From: Gavia stellata
Taxonomy: Eukaryota > Chordata > Aves > Gaviiformes > Gaviidae
Direction of reading: 5' to 3'
Length of the DNA: 64,000 nt
NCBI RefSeq assembly: GCF_030936135.1
Contig: NC_082619.1
Coordinates: forward strand, 2,297,208 to 2,361,207
Program-made: the position numbers and the translations under genes
In this document: one piece after another, positions 45,201 to 55,870 of the stretch
Position numbering within the stretch: the first letter of the stretch is position 1
Layout of the letters: each line of letters opens with the position of its first letter
The notes under the pieces: generated by a model
The model's database searches: none
What the model was told of the DNA's origin: nothing
What the model saw: only the letters and a program-made list of their open reading frames with translations

Positions 45201-47496
45201 TTAGCTAGCAGGATGGACAGAGAGGGAAAAGAATGCAAAGGAACAAAAGAAACTTGCCTGTAGCATCTTGGTGGTATTGGGCAAACTTTCCAGGCATGGA
45301 TTATTGACCAAAGGTGCAAGACAGAGACATAACAGTCAATATCCCTAGAGAAACTGGAACCATACCTGGCCTCTAGGTCCCAAGCATGTGTACAGTTGCA
45401 CCTGAGCTCTGTACACACACCTAGGAGCTTGCTAGCAACTTACTTACTTGTGTATGTTAATGCACAGATTTGGAAAGTACATCGTTGTATTTCAAGGTAT
45501 CTAGTCACTAAAAGAGCCACCTGGCCAGAAAAGATGCTCTATCGAAAGAACAGACACTGAATCAGCAAGGCAATTCCTGCAATACCCCAATTCACTGCTT
45601 GTGTTAAATTGAATCTGAATTTTTATCTTGAATCTGGTTTTATACCCCAACATTAGGTTTAGTAGCTACTCACTTCCAGCCTTCTAACATCAGAGCGCTG
45701 TGTTGGGATCAGGCACCTTGGGACACTCTTTCACATTCAGGGACTTCTATAAATAAGCATCTGAGGTACAGAGAGGTAGGGGAGGAAGTACAGTTGGTGG
45801 ATCAAAACAGAAGGCATGGAATTACAGGGTTTCTCACTCATTTCCAACAGTGTCTGTGATGTGATGCATGTCCTTGGCAAGTCACTTAACCTCGCTGTAC
45901 CACAGGTTCTGCACTTGCAGAATTGATTTTAAGTTTACGTTTCTTATAATGTGAAGTGTGTGATGTGGCAGAGAGATCCCAAGTGGGGGACATGAGAGTG
46001 AATCTGTTTTTATGGTGGGAGAGGGACTTTTTTTCCACAGCGGAGCAGTCTGTGGGTAAAAACAGACAGTCAGGGTGGGGCTAGCACTAAATGTAAAACT
46101 GTTCTTTGCTTATTAATAATTATATTTAGTAATAATTAATTATTAATTATATTATTAATATACAGGTAACTATTAGCTTATGCCAGAGAAGGATCTGCTG
46201 CCCTCGAGCACAGGAAGTGTAAGCTTGAGCTAAAGCAATACCTTTGCTAGCTAAAAATGAGACCGAGATACTCTGTGGAGGAGGGGATGAAGTATTTACA
46301 CAGTTACGCAGAGCAATCAAAGGAGACCTGTGGCTGGCATGAAGCTGTGAGGCTCAAGTTTCATACCCAGTTTGTTTTCCCCATCATACTAGTGCTCTTA
46401 AGGCCAGGAGGGATGTTCATTTCTGTGAAAAATGGAGTGTGGGGGCAGAGCAGCCGGGTGGAGGCTGAGCTTTGCAAGGATGAGAAACCACTAAACACAA
46501 AAATAAGCTATGCGCTCTAAGAAGTAATAAAACACAGGAAGAGACTATCTCTGACACCAGGTGAGAAAGCAAATAGCAGCCACTGTTTGGTTTTAGCACA
46601 AACCCCCACAATTTTCCTTCCTTTTCAGCTTACGGACAGGAAATGATGCTCCAGCATGGTCTGCACGATGCACAGCCAGGCAGTGGCTGCCCTGGCATTT
46701 TGTACTGAGTCCATAGAGAGTCCAGCGGAACTAATTTTTTATGCACCCTAAAGAGGGAAGCTGACAGCAATCTGCACTCCCCAGGCAGTTACAGGATTCC
46801 CATCTCTGGAATTTCTTGGTACTTCTCACTCCTTATTTTATGATTTATTAGTCTCCCTAACAGCAGAATAAGCAAATAAAGAACACTTTTAAAATTATCA
46901 TTTCCTGACCAAGATTAATTTCTGTCCCCTAGAGATTTACCATACAGAACAAGATGAGGAAAAAAACCAGCCAGCCTGCTCTTTGTCAGCCTCTCCCACG
47001 AAATGTGTGTCCACAACGCAGATTTACAGGCTTTCCAACAGCCTTTAGACATAGAGACTTCATATACTCAGGAGAGGAGTCAATTCTATAAAACTAACTG
47101 TGCTCCATAACCTTGCTGCAGTTTATATTATTTACTGGTAAAACAGTAAAGTGCTGCAAAGAGAATAAAAACTCTGAGCTAAAAACACCAGCTGTAAAAC
47201 AGCCACAAACTCTTCAAAAAACTATTGGTGATTTGCAGACCCCTGGCTGAGTTGCCCAATATGCCTTTCTGTTAGTAAGCAGCTCTCCCGCCCTGAAATC
47301 TTGCCCATTTTTCTCCTTCTCTGTTCCTCAAAGCACTCAAAGCACTGGGAGACGTAACAGTTCCCGAGAGATGCTGCACAAAAGCATGCCGCCTTGCCCC
47401 GGAAAGGTCTGTGTGAGACCTGGGTCATGCATTTACCTCCGTGAAGCCCTCCTGAAGAATATCCAGTAAATTCCCCCTGGCCAAACAAGCGAGCAT
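11303..47496 (-). CDS. DIXDC1: Dixin, long isoform (CH + coiled coil + DIX)
   Basis: Positive regulator of Wnt signalling that also binds actin and tubulin; its DIX domain interacts with Dishevelled and Axin. Coding exons (complement): 47437-47496, 35271-35400, 33868-33993, 31886-32135, 30547-30654, 24754-24866, 23045-23193, 19782-19871, 19622-19675, 18647-18697, 17447-17551, 16868-16921, 16189-16281, 16027-16098, 15215-15301, 14885-15046, 14693-14759, 12988-13096, 12316-12424, 11303-11383. All 19 introns have GT/AG ends and compatible phases. The total is 2070 nt: 689 residues and a TAA stop, against 683 in human. CH domain about residues 20-127, coiled coil about 280-485, DIX about 606-686. 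The start ATG (47494-47496) has A at -3 and an in-frame TGA ten codons upstream (47527-47529). Identity is very secure; the small exons were found by phase and similarity. Confidence 0.96.
14693..15301 (-). other. DIXDC1: DIXDC1 exons 15-17: spacer before the DIX domain
   Basis: Exon 15215-15301 encodes a Gly/Ser/Ala-rich segment with [15 protein letters not shown]. Exon 14885-15046 encodes the strongly conserved [20 protein letters not shown] and [20 protein letters not shown]. Exon 14693-14759 encodes a divergent basic/serine segment ending DSWPPKS and leaves one A to complete a lysine in exon 18. That exon was placed by its GTAAGT donor, its phase and similarity to the human WPPNSK segment. 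Confidence 0.9.
19872..23044 (-). other. DIXDC1: DIXDC1 intron between exons 7 and 8
   Basis: About 3.2 kb with GT/AG ends. Apart from the T/G homopolymer tracts at 21361-21411 I see no exon, RNA gene or known element. Confidence 0.6.
21361..21411 (+). repeat. Low-complexity poly-T/G tract
   Basis: Runs of 8-14 T alternate with short G runs. It accounts for the Phe/Gly-rich and Lys-rich open frames in the area. Likely a polymerase-slippage tract; no retroelement body was recognised beside it. Confidence 0.7.
27191..27213 (-). CDS. DIXDC1: DIXDC1 alternative first coding exon (short isoform)
   Basis: Seven codons plus two bases: ATG GGA GGG AAG CAG GTC AAA TG, then a GTGAGC donor. The residual TG joins the first T of exon 24754-24866 to make TGT, giving MGGKQVKC followed by LTSPSPIHS. 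As I recall it, the human short isoform begins MGGTQVKC in the same context. The ATG has A at -3 and G at +4, and an in-frame TAA (27223-27225) lies just upstream. Too small for ORF finding; identified by similarity, donor and phase. Confidence 0.85.
27214..28145 (-). promoter_or_regulatory. DIXDC1: Probable internal promoter/5'UTR of the short DIXDC1 isoform
   Basis: This stretch lies directly upstream of the alternative start exon and must hold its 5'UTR and probably its promoter. It includes a C/T-rich minus-strand segment (about 27840-27920) and a block at 27957-28140 with CAATTAG-like, ATTGG and CTTTG-like motifs. No TATA box is clear. The limits are a guess. Confidence 0.4.
31886..35400 (-). 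other. DIXDC1: DIXDC1 exons 2-4: calponin-homology domain
   Basis: Exons 35271-35400, 33868-33993 and 31886-32135. The segments [55 protein letters not shown] and [22 protein letters not shown] follow the CH fold and match human dixin closely. The end of exon 4 encodes an Ala/Ser-rich spacer and the conserved [10 protein letters not shown]. Split codons: Ala64 (G|CT), Asp106 (G|AT), Arg189 (AG|A). Confidence 0.95.
34168..34919 (+). mobile_element. Truncated solo LTR, avian ERVL type (TguLTR5-like)
   Basis: Begins TGTACTGGGTTTACATGG, then TCCCCCATGTCCGACAGAGC and CCAATCAGCAATGTTGGTAG, with AACATATTTAAGAAGG as a TATA-like core. These are hallmarks of a bird LTR I recall as TguLTR5. Its middle is a degenerate series of units around CCACGCTGGAGCAG. 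Similarity stops near GTTGAGCCTGGGAAG, so the 3' part with the poly(A) signal is missing and no target-site duplication can be confirmed. It sits antisense in DIXDC1 intron 2. No viral coding region is present. The family name is from memory. Confidence 0.75.
42925..43060 (+). repeat. MIR-like SINE remnant
   Basis: Contains CCAATGACTTGCTGTGAATT, then CTCTGTGTGCCTCAGTTTCT and a TAAAAC segment, in the order of the MIR core (TGACTTGCTGTGTGACC then CTCTGTGCCTCAGTTTCC then TGTAAAATG). Diverged copy; the ends are approximate. Confidence 0.6.
45835..45965 (+). repeat. MIR-like SINE remnant
   Basis: GTCCTTGGCAAGTCACTTAA followed by CCTCGCTGTACCACAGGTTC closely resembles the MIR core (CCTTGGGCAAGTCACTTAAC then CTCTCTGTGCCTCAG). 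The 5' half is strongly diverged. Ends are approximate. Confidence 0.65.
46108..46165. repeat. AT-rich, partly palindromic tract
   Basis: Repeats of TAATTA/TTAATTA/AATTAT with almost no G or C over about 58 bp. Probably a simple A/T repeat within DIXDC1 intron 1. Confidence 0.65.
47437..47496 (-). CDS. DIXDC1: DIXDC1 long-isoform first coding exon
   Basis: Twenty codons reading [20 protein letters not shown], then GTAAAT donor. This differs from the recalled human first exon (MLACLTRGNLLDVLQEGFNE) at only three positions. It is phase 0 and joins QQLQAYVAW in exon 2, about 12 kb away. An in-frame TGA sits 30 nt upstream of the ATG. Whether the exon has its own promoter or is spliced from the CpG island near 53 kb is unresolved. 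Confidence 0.93.
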
Positions 47497-47529
47497 TCTC
47501 CACGAGCCCACCGATGGGCGAGGGTCTCA

Positions 47530-50500
47530 GAGGACACAGGGCAGATCCTCCAGCTCTGGGCACGACCTCTTCCTCCTTCTCCCAAAGACAAAGAGTTGGA
47601 GCTCATCAGGAACCGCATTCATAGTCCCATATGTGCAGCCTGTTACTGCACACAGATAGTTGAGCCAAAGTCAAGGCTTGCACTGGGCATGCTCGAGAGG
47701 GAGCTGCTGGGGGAGTAGCGGGAGAGATGTCATACGGTTCCTATAGAAACGCTTCAGCTTACAAGATGCAGGCCCAGGACTGAGTTGGGGAAACATCTGA
47801 AACCCATTTCCAGCAGTCGTACTCACACAAAACCTGCTGCGTAAAAGAGATTTTCAAACGCACCAAACACAGCAAGCTCTGTATGATGTGGGGGCAGGGA
47901 GAGAGTCAAAGAACAGCAAATAGCAGATGCCTTGCTTAGCTAGAAAAGCCAAAGGAAAGATTGTACGAGCTGCCAGCTTTAACTCCCAGCAATCGTTCTG
48001 CAGCCCTGAAGAAACAGCAGCGTTGTCAGCAACCTGGTAGAGACGGGAAGCTGCAAACCAGGCCACAACACAGCTAGTAACATTTGCACAGTACTCGGCC
48101 CTGCTCTAGCTGCCCCGGCAATGAAGTTGAAAGAAGAAAAAAGAAAGCTTTCAAACTAGAATTAAATACAATCCCTAGCAAATTTTCTAAATCAATAACA
48201 ACTGCAATCATTCCAGAAACAAGTATCAAATATCTCCAGGCAATCTCTCAAACTTCATCTCACCTTCCAGGAAATGCCCAGAAAAAAAAAAAAGAAAAAC
48301 CTCTCAGAATGGATGAAGGCACCTTCTGCCAGGGGCTCTGGCTACCAGTCCACAGAGCAACACTGCAAGTACAGCCCAGTGATATCAGACTGTGCCTTCA
48401 GATTTCAAAATATCTGGCCAAGCATTTCTAAATGAGAGATGCATTTAAAAAGAAACATGTATTTCTGCCTAAGTATTGAAGCATCTGGAGGAAAAAGCAA
48501 TTGCGTAATTTTACCATTTTACCCTGTCACATATGGAGATGCAGCTAAAATACAGAAAGACAAGCAACAGGCAATTTCCCTCTGTAACCCCCCAAGTCAT
48601 TCATAAAGGAGTCAGCCTCCATGCCTCCATGACCTAAGTTTTAAATTATTTATTCATGTTTGCCTTCCCTACTTTTCATAATGTGGGAACTGAGATTTTG
48701 ATGTTTTCATTGATTGTAATAGCACATCTGTTAAGCAAAAAACAGATTACTGTGAGGCTTTGCATAAAGCTGGCAATGCTTGGTGGTTAGTACTTTGATC
48801 CAGTTTACTTTTGAGACTCAAAATGCCATTAAATAGACAGCAATAAATATTCATTCCCATTTTTTGTGATGCAATCAAGTAGCTTATGCCTTTGCAATTT
48901 CAATAAAATTTCATGGAAAAACTGAGTAAGTGTTTTTCCCCATCAGACAGAAAGTGACCTAATTTAAAAAAAAAACCCCAACAACCACAAGACACACTCT
49001 GAGCCTTTTCTGTGGACTTTATAATGCTATTCTTGACTAATAATCTCAAAGAAAAAGTTATATTTATTATCTGTTTTTCAGTGCTACATAGTAAACATAC
49101 ATTCATAGAAGACTTCTAATAGTAACACATAAGGATGCTGAGGTCATCCCCTATACCACTTCAACTTCTGGAACAAAAAAAATTAAATCCAGCTGTACTG
49201 ATGTAAAATCAAATTATGTACCAAGAGGTTGCAGATGGCTGTTAGGTGTTCTCTGTTTTTATTATTTGTTTTATGAATTTGACAGCAGATTAAATATTTT
49301 ATGCTCATAACCCCCACAAGCTCTAGATATTTACCCTTGTCCTTGAGGAGCAGAGAAGCCAGAGGCAAGCAGTCCCTACCCACAGACTTTACACTGGAGA
49401 CATAACCCAAATTTACAGGTAAAAAAATAAATAAAAGTAAGAATAAAGAGATAATCTGTTCAAACAGCATAAAAATGCAAAGCACAAACAGGATTTAAAT
49501 GTAAAATGTACTGTTTAAATCACGGTAAGATGATACAGTGAGAACACCAGTTTGTTTATCATGGTCCACCTCAGTGGCATTTAGTAGGTGTCCTGTTGCA
49601 TTAGTCATAGACAATAATGAAGCACTTTTAACACTTGTGCCCCACCCTGTAAGAACTACGACACATTTGAGCAACAGCAGGATATAGAGACTGCCATTAG
49701 TCACTGCTTGCAGTGCAACCTGCATTTGTCCATAGAGCTTGTATGTTAAGTCTTGGCAGGCATCTGTAGTTTGTCGGGGATGCAGACTGGCTTTGTTCAG
49801 AAGTGGGACACGGCTATTTAATCATCTAAACTCAAACCAGTTTCAAGGTCCCTGTACAAGCTCTCTGTGGCACCAGCCCCAATGACAGCTTAGAGGTCAT
49901 ATGAGATACATAATACCTCCTTCAACCAAGGTGTGCTCCCCATGCCATTGCGTAGCAGCACACATTACACAGCATGATGGTGAGGGGGCTGTCAGCCACA
50001 TGGATTGAGCAGCTGGCTTTGCATATAAACCACACAAAGAGTCCTGGTCTTCCTTTCAGAAACATAGAGATGGATCTATATATGTATAACATAAAATAGT
50101 CAAATGTGGTCTAGAGAAGGACAATTTCTCCTAGGCCAACCAAATACAGCAAGTAACAAAAACCCCCACATAGTTATTAGTACCGAGAAGCATTTCTCTC
50201 ACCCCTGCTCCCTATACCCCTATTTCCTGCCACAAATCAGAGGACCTAAAGCCAGATGTGTCATCTGCAGTACAGTAGTGTCATCCCTGAGAAATGCAGA
50301 AATACTATCTCAGCCGAACATATTGCGGGAACCGTGAAGAAGTTGGTTTGGATCGGAGAGACTATTCAAGCCAGAAGCCCTACCCTGCCTGCCTTTTTGG
50401 ATCCACCAAGAAAAGCTAGGACTTTAGTCTGACATTCAGGTGGTCACTTTCAGTCCCATATCCCTGTTACAGAGCTTCTACCTATTAGAACACCAACGTG

Positions 50501-52359
50501 AAAGGCAAAGTGTTGTCATTATACGTGCCACATTCAGGTACAGGCCTGCTCACAGTATGTTTTCCATGAGAGATTTTGTCATCAAAGATTTGCTTCTACA
50601 TGGGGTTTCTTATCTTTGAAATAGAACTGCCTTGCTTTGTCAATATGAATGTCAGGGAATAGAAACTAGGTCAGTTCTGATGGCTAGACTGACAGGCAGA
50701 GCATGCTGAGCCATTCTTCTGTCTATAGTGGTAACACAAATGCATCTGGGTGTACGTGTGTGCTGGAAATACCTTTTAAAAATTAAACACTAGTTCTCCC
50801 ATCTTTGTGTTTCACTCTTAAATTTCAAGCTTCTTGTAGCAGGAATCATATTTTTCTTTCAGTTTTATAACATTGTAATAGATGCCTTTGCATGTTATCT
50901 TTGCAAGAAGCAAACAAAACAGCCTCTCACTAAAACTAATGCTTCATAATTCTCCCTGAAGATGATTCCAAAATGACGGCCATGGGGCAACGATTATCAA
51001 AAGGATCTCCGCATCAACTGTTTTGGTGTGAGGGACTTTCAAAACAAACATGTAGGATGGCAGTTTGGTTGGTGGCATTGCCCTCTCCTGGCCAGTTTCA
51101 GCATAACCCTAAGCCTTGTACTTGCCCCCGTTGAATTCCGGGCAAGGTGCGTGACAAAGCCCTGTTACTGCTCCATGTCCTGTTGTTGTGATGAGACTGT
51201 CGTGTGTCACGGCAGCACCACCAGTATCAACACATAAGCCTTCCTTCAAGCCTTCCATCCAAGGATTTTAAGGTACTTTATCAACGTTTTCTGATCGTTT
51301 CACTTATCAGCTCTTGAGAAAGGGAGAAAGATCAATGGCCACAGTTCAGCTCTTGCTAATAAAACTTTGGTTGGGGAAATGAAAGCAAGTGAGGCTGATT
51401 CAGAAACGAAGGCTGTGAGGCTTGTGAGGCCATGACTGCAGTAACAGCAAAAAGAGCTGCCTAATGCAACTAATGCCTTAGTGTCACTAAGTGTCCCCCC
51501 CCAACCTCTCCATCAAGTATCCAAAACAGAGGTCAGACACAAAGAGGACTCCTGGAAACTCACGGAGGATGCAGCAGGCTGTGATGTGTGTCGGGGCACC
51601 ATGTTCACCAGAGTTCCCATGCTGGATGCCACAGCTCAGCTCAGTGCCAAGGGGAATGTACCAGCACTCCTTCCCCCTTGAAGCCTGAGGGGGAGAAGCA
51701 AATGTATTAAATACAAAGGAAAGAATTTTCTTAGAGGGAGAATAGACTTACCAACGAAATGTCTGAATATAAGCAAAACAAAGGACGAAAGTTGCCACTT
51801 TCTTTTGTTGCCTGCAGAAAATACATTTAAGGGTTGCAGTCTTAGGGAAATTCACATATTTTAGTATTTTCTTCCCATGTAAAGTATGTATGGTGGACAG
51901 AATTCCCCTGAAAGGGGATTACATTGGCTTACACTGCACATAGGATCTATTTATCTCTTCCCATTTGTGGAGGGGGAATCCAAATTCAACAGAAGTCAAA
52001 TACGCCAGCAAAAGCTGTACTGGTCCCTAGTGTCAAATATTCAGGGTATTACTTGATTCAGTGCATTTAGCCCAGACAGCAAAGATTCATAAATAATTTT
52101 AGGAAACAATTCCACATACTGATATTTATATTGAGGAATTTTCTGGTAATCTATATTTTCTTTGCTTAGTCTTCCTTTAAAAGTCCGGAGTGAAGTCTGG
52201 TGAAAGGAAAGGTGGGGGAGTTTGGAAGAGTTAACAGAAGGGATAATGGCAAGATTCCTTGAGAAAGACTGAATGACAGTAGGAATCACTGGTTTTACGA
52301 ATCATTTAAAGGTGGGCAGGAGTGTAACCCTTAGGCAGATGTCACTATTATCTTGGTTG
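47530..52359 (-). other. Region upstream of DIXDC1 exon 1
   Basis: About 4.8 kb between the first coding exon and the CpG island. It is either upstream flank or a 5'UTR intron, depending on where transcription starts. No coding exon or RNA gene is recognised. Confidence 0.5.
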
Positions 52360-53250
52360 TGTCATCCTGGTACATCTCTAGAACCAAAGGTCAGGGGGAG
52401 GACAGGAGGGGTAACAGAGGCAGAGCCAAGGCGGGTTGCTGAATCTGCTTGGGGTGGAGGTATTTTGGGGCCCGTTCTGCAAAGTGGGGCTGAGAGCGAG
52501 TGAGCAGGAAGGCCATGAGGTGTGGGGCAAGGATCTGAGGCCTCGGAGGGGCTGTGTGGCCCCAGGAGTCTCTGGAAGGGGGTCGGCCCGGGGGGATTGG
52601 AGCATGGGGATCCCCAGGAGCAGGGCTGGCTGGGGGAGACCAGGGCACAGGGAATGGTAGGCCCGGGGTGGGGGCCTGGGGTATCAGGAAGAGGCCGCCA
52701 TCCCCAGGAGCAAGGCGGTCCCGGGGGCTGAGGAGCCCCTGGGGCGGGGTTGGCCCAGGGAAAACCGGGGTCCCCGTGGGGTGGGGTGCCGGGCCCGCCC
52801 CGCCAGAGCCCCGCGCCCTGCCGCCCTACCTGCGCCCGGCGCGGGCAGGAGGGTGCAGGCCCGGCCCGGGCCCGGCCGCGGCGCGTCGCCGCTTGCCATG
52901 GGGACGGGGGCGGGACGGGGCGGCCCCGCGCAGGCCCCGCCCGGTCGGAGCGAGCCCGCCTCGGGGCTGGGGGCCCGGCGCTCGGGGCCCGGAGGTGTGC
53001 GGCGGGGACGGGCGGGGAGGGCCGGCGCCCAGCGCCCGCAGCGAGGGTTTGCTGGAAGGCGTTCGTCTGCAGCGGCGGCGGGCCCCCCCTGGGGCGGGAG
53101 AGGCGTGAGGAGCCCTGCGGCTGGGGGGGCCCAGGCCCGGCTCTGCCCGCGCTCACCCGGGGCCCTCTGTGTGCCCCCAGGTGCAGCAAGAGGGCAACGG
53201 CCTCGTCAAAAAGTGCGAATTTATTAGTTAAAACTAAAAATGGCATCTTT
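52360..53250 (-). promoter_or_regulatory. DIXDC1: CpG island, candidate upstream DIXDC1 promoter
   Basis: G+C- and CpG-dense block, especially 52780-53160, lying just past the 3' end of C11orf52 where the human DIXDC1 locus begins. On the minus strand a CCCGG|GTGAGC (about 53153) and a GCGCAG|GTAGGG (about 52828) could be donors of a non-coding first exon. A 294-codon minus-strand frame and several plus-strand frames come from G+C content and resemble no known protein. Assignment to DIXDC1 is inference from position. Confidence 0.5.
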
Positions 53251-54245
53251 AATGTCCAAGGAACATCCCATACATTAACACTCGTTTAACACCTAAAGAT
53301 AACCTGGGGAAAGGTAGCAGATAGGCTGTTGGAAGCTTTTAATGCGAAACCAAGCCCTTTAGGAGAATCCTGATTGTGGAACACATGGTGGCTTTCACGT
53401 TTTATCTATTCCAGGCCTGGTAAACAGGCAAAATCACTGTATCACTCCTGTCCCAATGCAGAGCATTTGTCTCTAAGACAGGCTGTGCTTCCAGAAACAA
53501 CTCCAGTGTGGCTCCCGCTCCTTCAGCATACAAAAGGGCTGATCCACAGATCAGCAGAACTAAGTGACGTGACTCAGCGAAAGCCAGTTCCTCCGAGCCA
53601 AACCCAGTCCTACTTATGTCCACAGCAAAACTGGTTTAACTTGATGGATGTGCAAATTTACACCACTCCGGGCCCAGGAGCTTGACCTTAGCGTCTGTGC
53701 GGTTTGCTGTCCCTGGCCCAGCTCTCTGCTGGGCGAGGAGAAACTTCATCACCACCCGCTCTGCGTGCCACTGCAATCATGGGCTGTTTCGCTTCAGCTG
53801 TTTTTAAAAATTACCTGTTGGAGTCTGCGTCTTCTAGAAAACCTCCCATCTCCTGAACTATAGTCCATGTTTAATAATGTGTCTAAAAAATGCCATTTCT
53901 TCCTGTGATGCAGAGGGCGTGACTAGAACTGAAGCCAGCGTCCCTTTCTAGTTCTTGTACCAGCGATTCAGTGCAAAGAGGTACGTAACTGCTGCCCAGC
54001 ATGAACCAGATCTGGATCTGTGTTCCTGGCTGCCCCCCGTGACAGCTGGGCTAGCAGGACTGAGTGCTAGCGTGTCCCATGCCTCCCTGACACACTCCTG
54101 TAAGTAAATCCTGTGCCCGTTCAATCCTCCTCAGTCCAAAGGACAGGTTTTCATGCTGAGCATGGAGTCCAGAAAGGAGCTTGGAGGAGCAAGAAGAGCA
54201 ATCCTTGGCGCTCAAAAGAACCAGCCCTTCCAATAACATAATCCT

Positions 54246-54456
54246 GTACCCATTGTAAATGAAGGGCCTTCTACTGCAGACTTACAGTAGCCCCACTCAG
54301 GTCAGCTGGACAGTATGGGCAAAAAACCCCTTTTCAGGTAGAAAAATATCTGTATCCATTATAAAAAAGGGGCCTTCTCCTGCAAACATTATTCTGGCCT
54401 TACAATAGCCCTGCTGAGGTCTACTGGATAGCACTGGCAAAAAGGTAGAAAAATTG
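54246..54456. repeat. Imperfect 106-bp tandem duplication
   Basis: Copy 1 runs from about 54246 (GTACCCATTGTAAATGAAGG) to the GTAGAAAAATA near 54348. Copy 2 runs from about 54352 (GTATCCATTATAAAAAAGGG) to the GTAGAAAAATT near 54456. Shared blocks include GGGCCTTCT, CTGCA, TTACA.TAGCCC and GCAAAAA. The copies have diverged. The unit is not recognised. Confidence 0.7.
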
Positions 54457-54509
54457 TAGGATTGGTCCTCAAAACACTTCCATCTTAGCAAACACTGCCC
54501 ATACCACCT

Positions 54510-54515
54510 TTTATT
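54510..54515 (-). terminator. C11orf52: Candidate C11orf52 polyadenylation signal
   Basis: TTTATT on the plus strand is AATAAA on the transcript strand, about 1.36 kb after the stop codon. It is followed by G/U-rich sequence (54465-54505 read on the minus strand). It implies a 3'UTR of roughly 1.4 kb. I saw no clear AATAAA closer to the stop. Confidence 0.4.
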
Positions 54516-55870
54516 TTTTGTAAAGAGCAGGAACTCCTTCATGCTTTTTATATTTAGCAGAGCCATAATATGCAGACTTATGTACATTTATAAAATGTAC
54601 CAGGATGTCCATTTTTAAACACTGGCAATAAAAAGGTTGTCCCATGATTTGCATTTAGCTATGCAGACTATTATTTAGGAGCAGAATGTGCCAAGCATTG
54701 ATTTAGTGTCTGAAGATACTGCTTGGGAGCTCTGTTCAACTGCCAGTGCTGCAACTGCCAAATTCAGTCCAGTGGCAGAAGCCTTTTAGACGATTGCTAT
54801 ACTACATTACTAACTCTATTTCAAATCCATGAACAAATTCTCAAAGGTGTATCTGGGAGGGTTAGCAGAAAACACCGCATGGCGTGTGCTCTCTGTTACT
54901 GGGTTTTATAACTAAGGCTGACAGTACAAAATAAGACAAAATGGAGGAAAAGTCCAAAGCCTTCTCTAAAGTTGAACAGGATTCATTCCCAGTATCTCAG
55001 GCATGCAGACAGCTGCTGTACTCTACGGACTGGATAACTGCTCTAAATATAGGCAGTGGCTTTTAAATGGCTGCCTTGCAATTAAATTGCAAATATTCCT
55101 TGTTTCATTTCCAGTCAGAGCCAAGAGCTCACTACTCGCTTCTGTGCATGTTGGGGTAAGGACTTGTATCTGTACAACTCTTCAGTGAAAGAAATTGTTC
55201 TGTATCCCTCAGTTAATTCTGCATTTCTGGCCTTCATTTTAGTGTGCTGTGCATGGTTATAGAACACTGCTTTTTGAGAAAAGGGGATGCACTTAGTGCA
55301 TGACTGCAGTTACAGTGACAGGTGTTGGAGGAAGACATTGCAGTAGATGCTGTTAAAGGTTTCATGCCATTTCTTCACAGTATCATCTACATGTCATTCC
55401 GCACATTGCAGAATTTTCTTAACATTGACATAAAATCCTGTGGCAACACCTCCCATTTCCCAGTATTGAATCCTGGATGCCATGTTCTCAAATTCATCTG
55501 CAGAGCAGCACTCAGCTGGTCCTGTGCCACAGCAGGAACTTTCTCACTGCAGCTCTGAGCTGTAGTTTTAGCCTTCATCGGTCAAGGAGCTGTCTTCTCA
55601 CAGTGCTGAGAGGAGATGGGTTTCCAGCTTCAGAGGCAACTCTTCCAAGGGGAAGAGGTGTTTTTTGTCAGCAGAATCAGATAGGAAACTACTCATCATG
55701 TGAGAATAAATATGTCTGTGTCCTCTGAAGAGAAATGCAGATGGAAGACACAGCCTCTCTGCACTTTCTCAGGGAGACTTGATGTGTCCATGAGGTTAGC
55801 TTGCATCTACAGCATCTCTAAGTCTGTGAAATCCTTTTTCTGCTGAAGGAGGAGGGGGGCATCATGCCTT

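Larger units (their letters stand above)
35401..47436 (-). other. DIXDC1: DIXDC1 intron 1
   Basis: A 12 kb intron that separates the 20-codon first exon from the CH exons. Contents recognised: two MIR-like SINE remnants (42.9 and 45.9 kb) and an AT-rich tract (46.1 kb). No additional exon or RNA gene is supported. Confidence 0.65.

Noticed and set aside
52362-53246. 294-codon minus-strand open frame in the CpG island
   Set aside because: A Pro/Gly/Arg-rich translation with no family resemblance. Neither the DIXDC1 nor the C11orf52 sequence appears in it. The open frame is explained by G+C content.
52554-53289. Overlapping plus-strand frames (148-184 codons) in the same CpG island
   Set aside because: Same composition artefact. 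Several frames are open at once, which argues against any one being coding.
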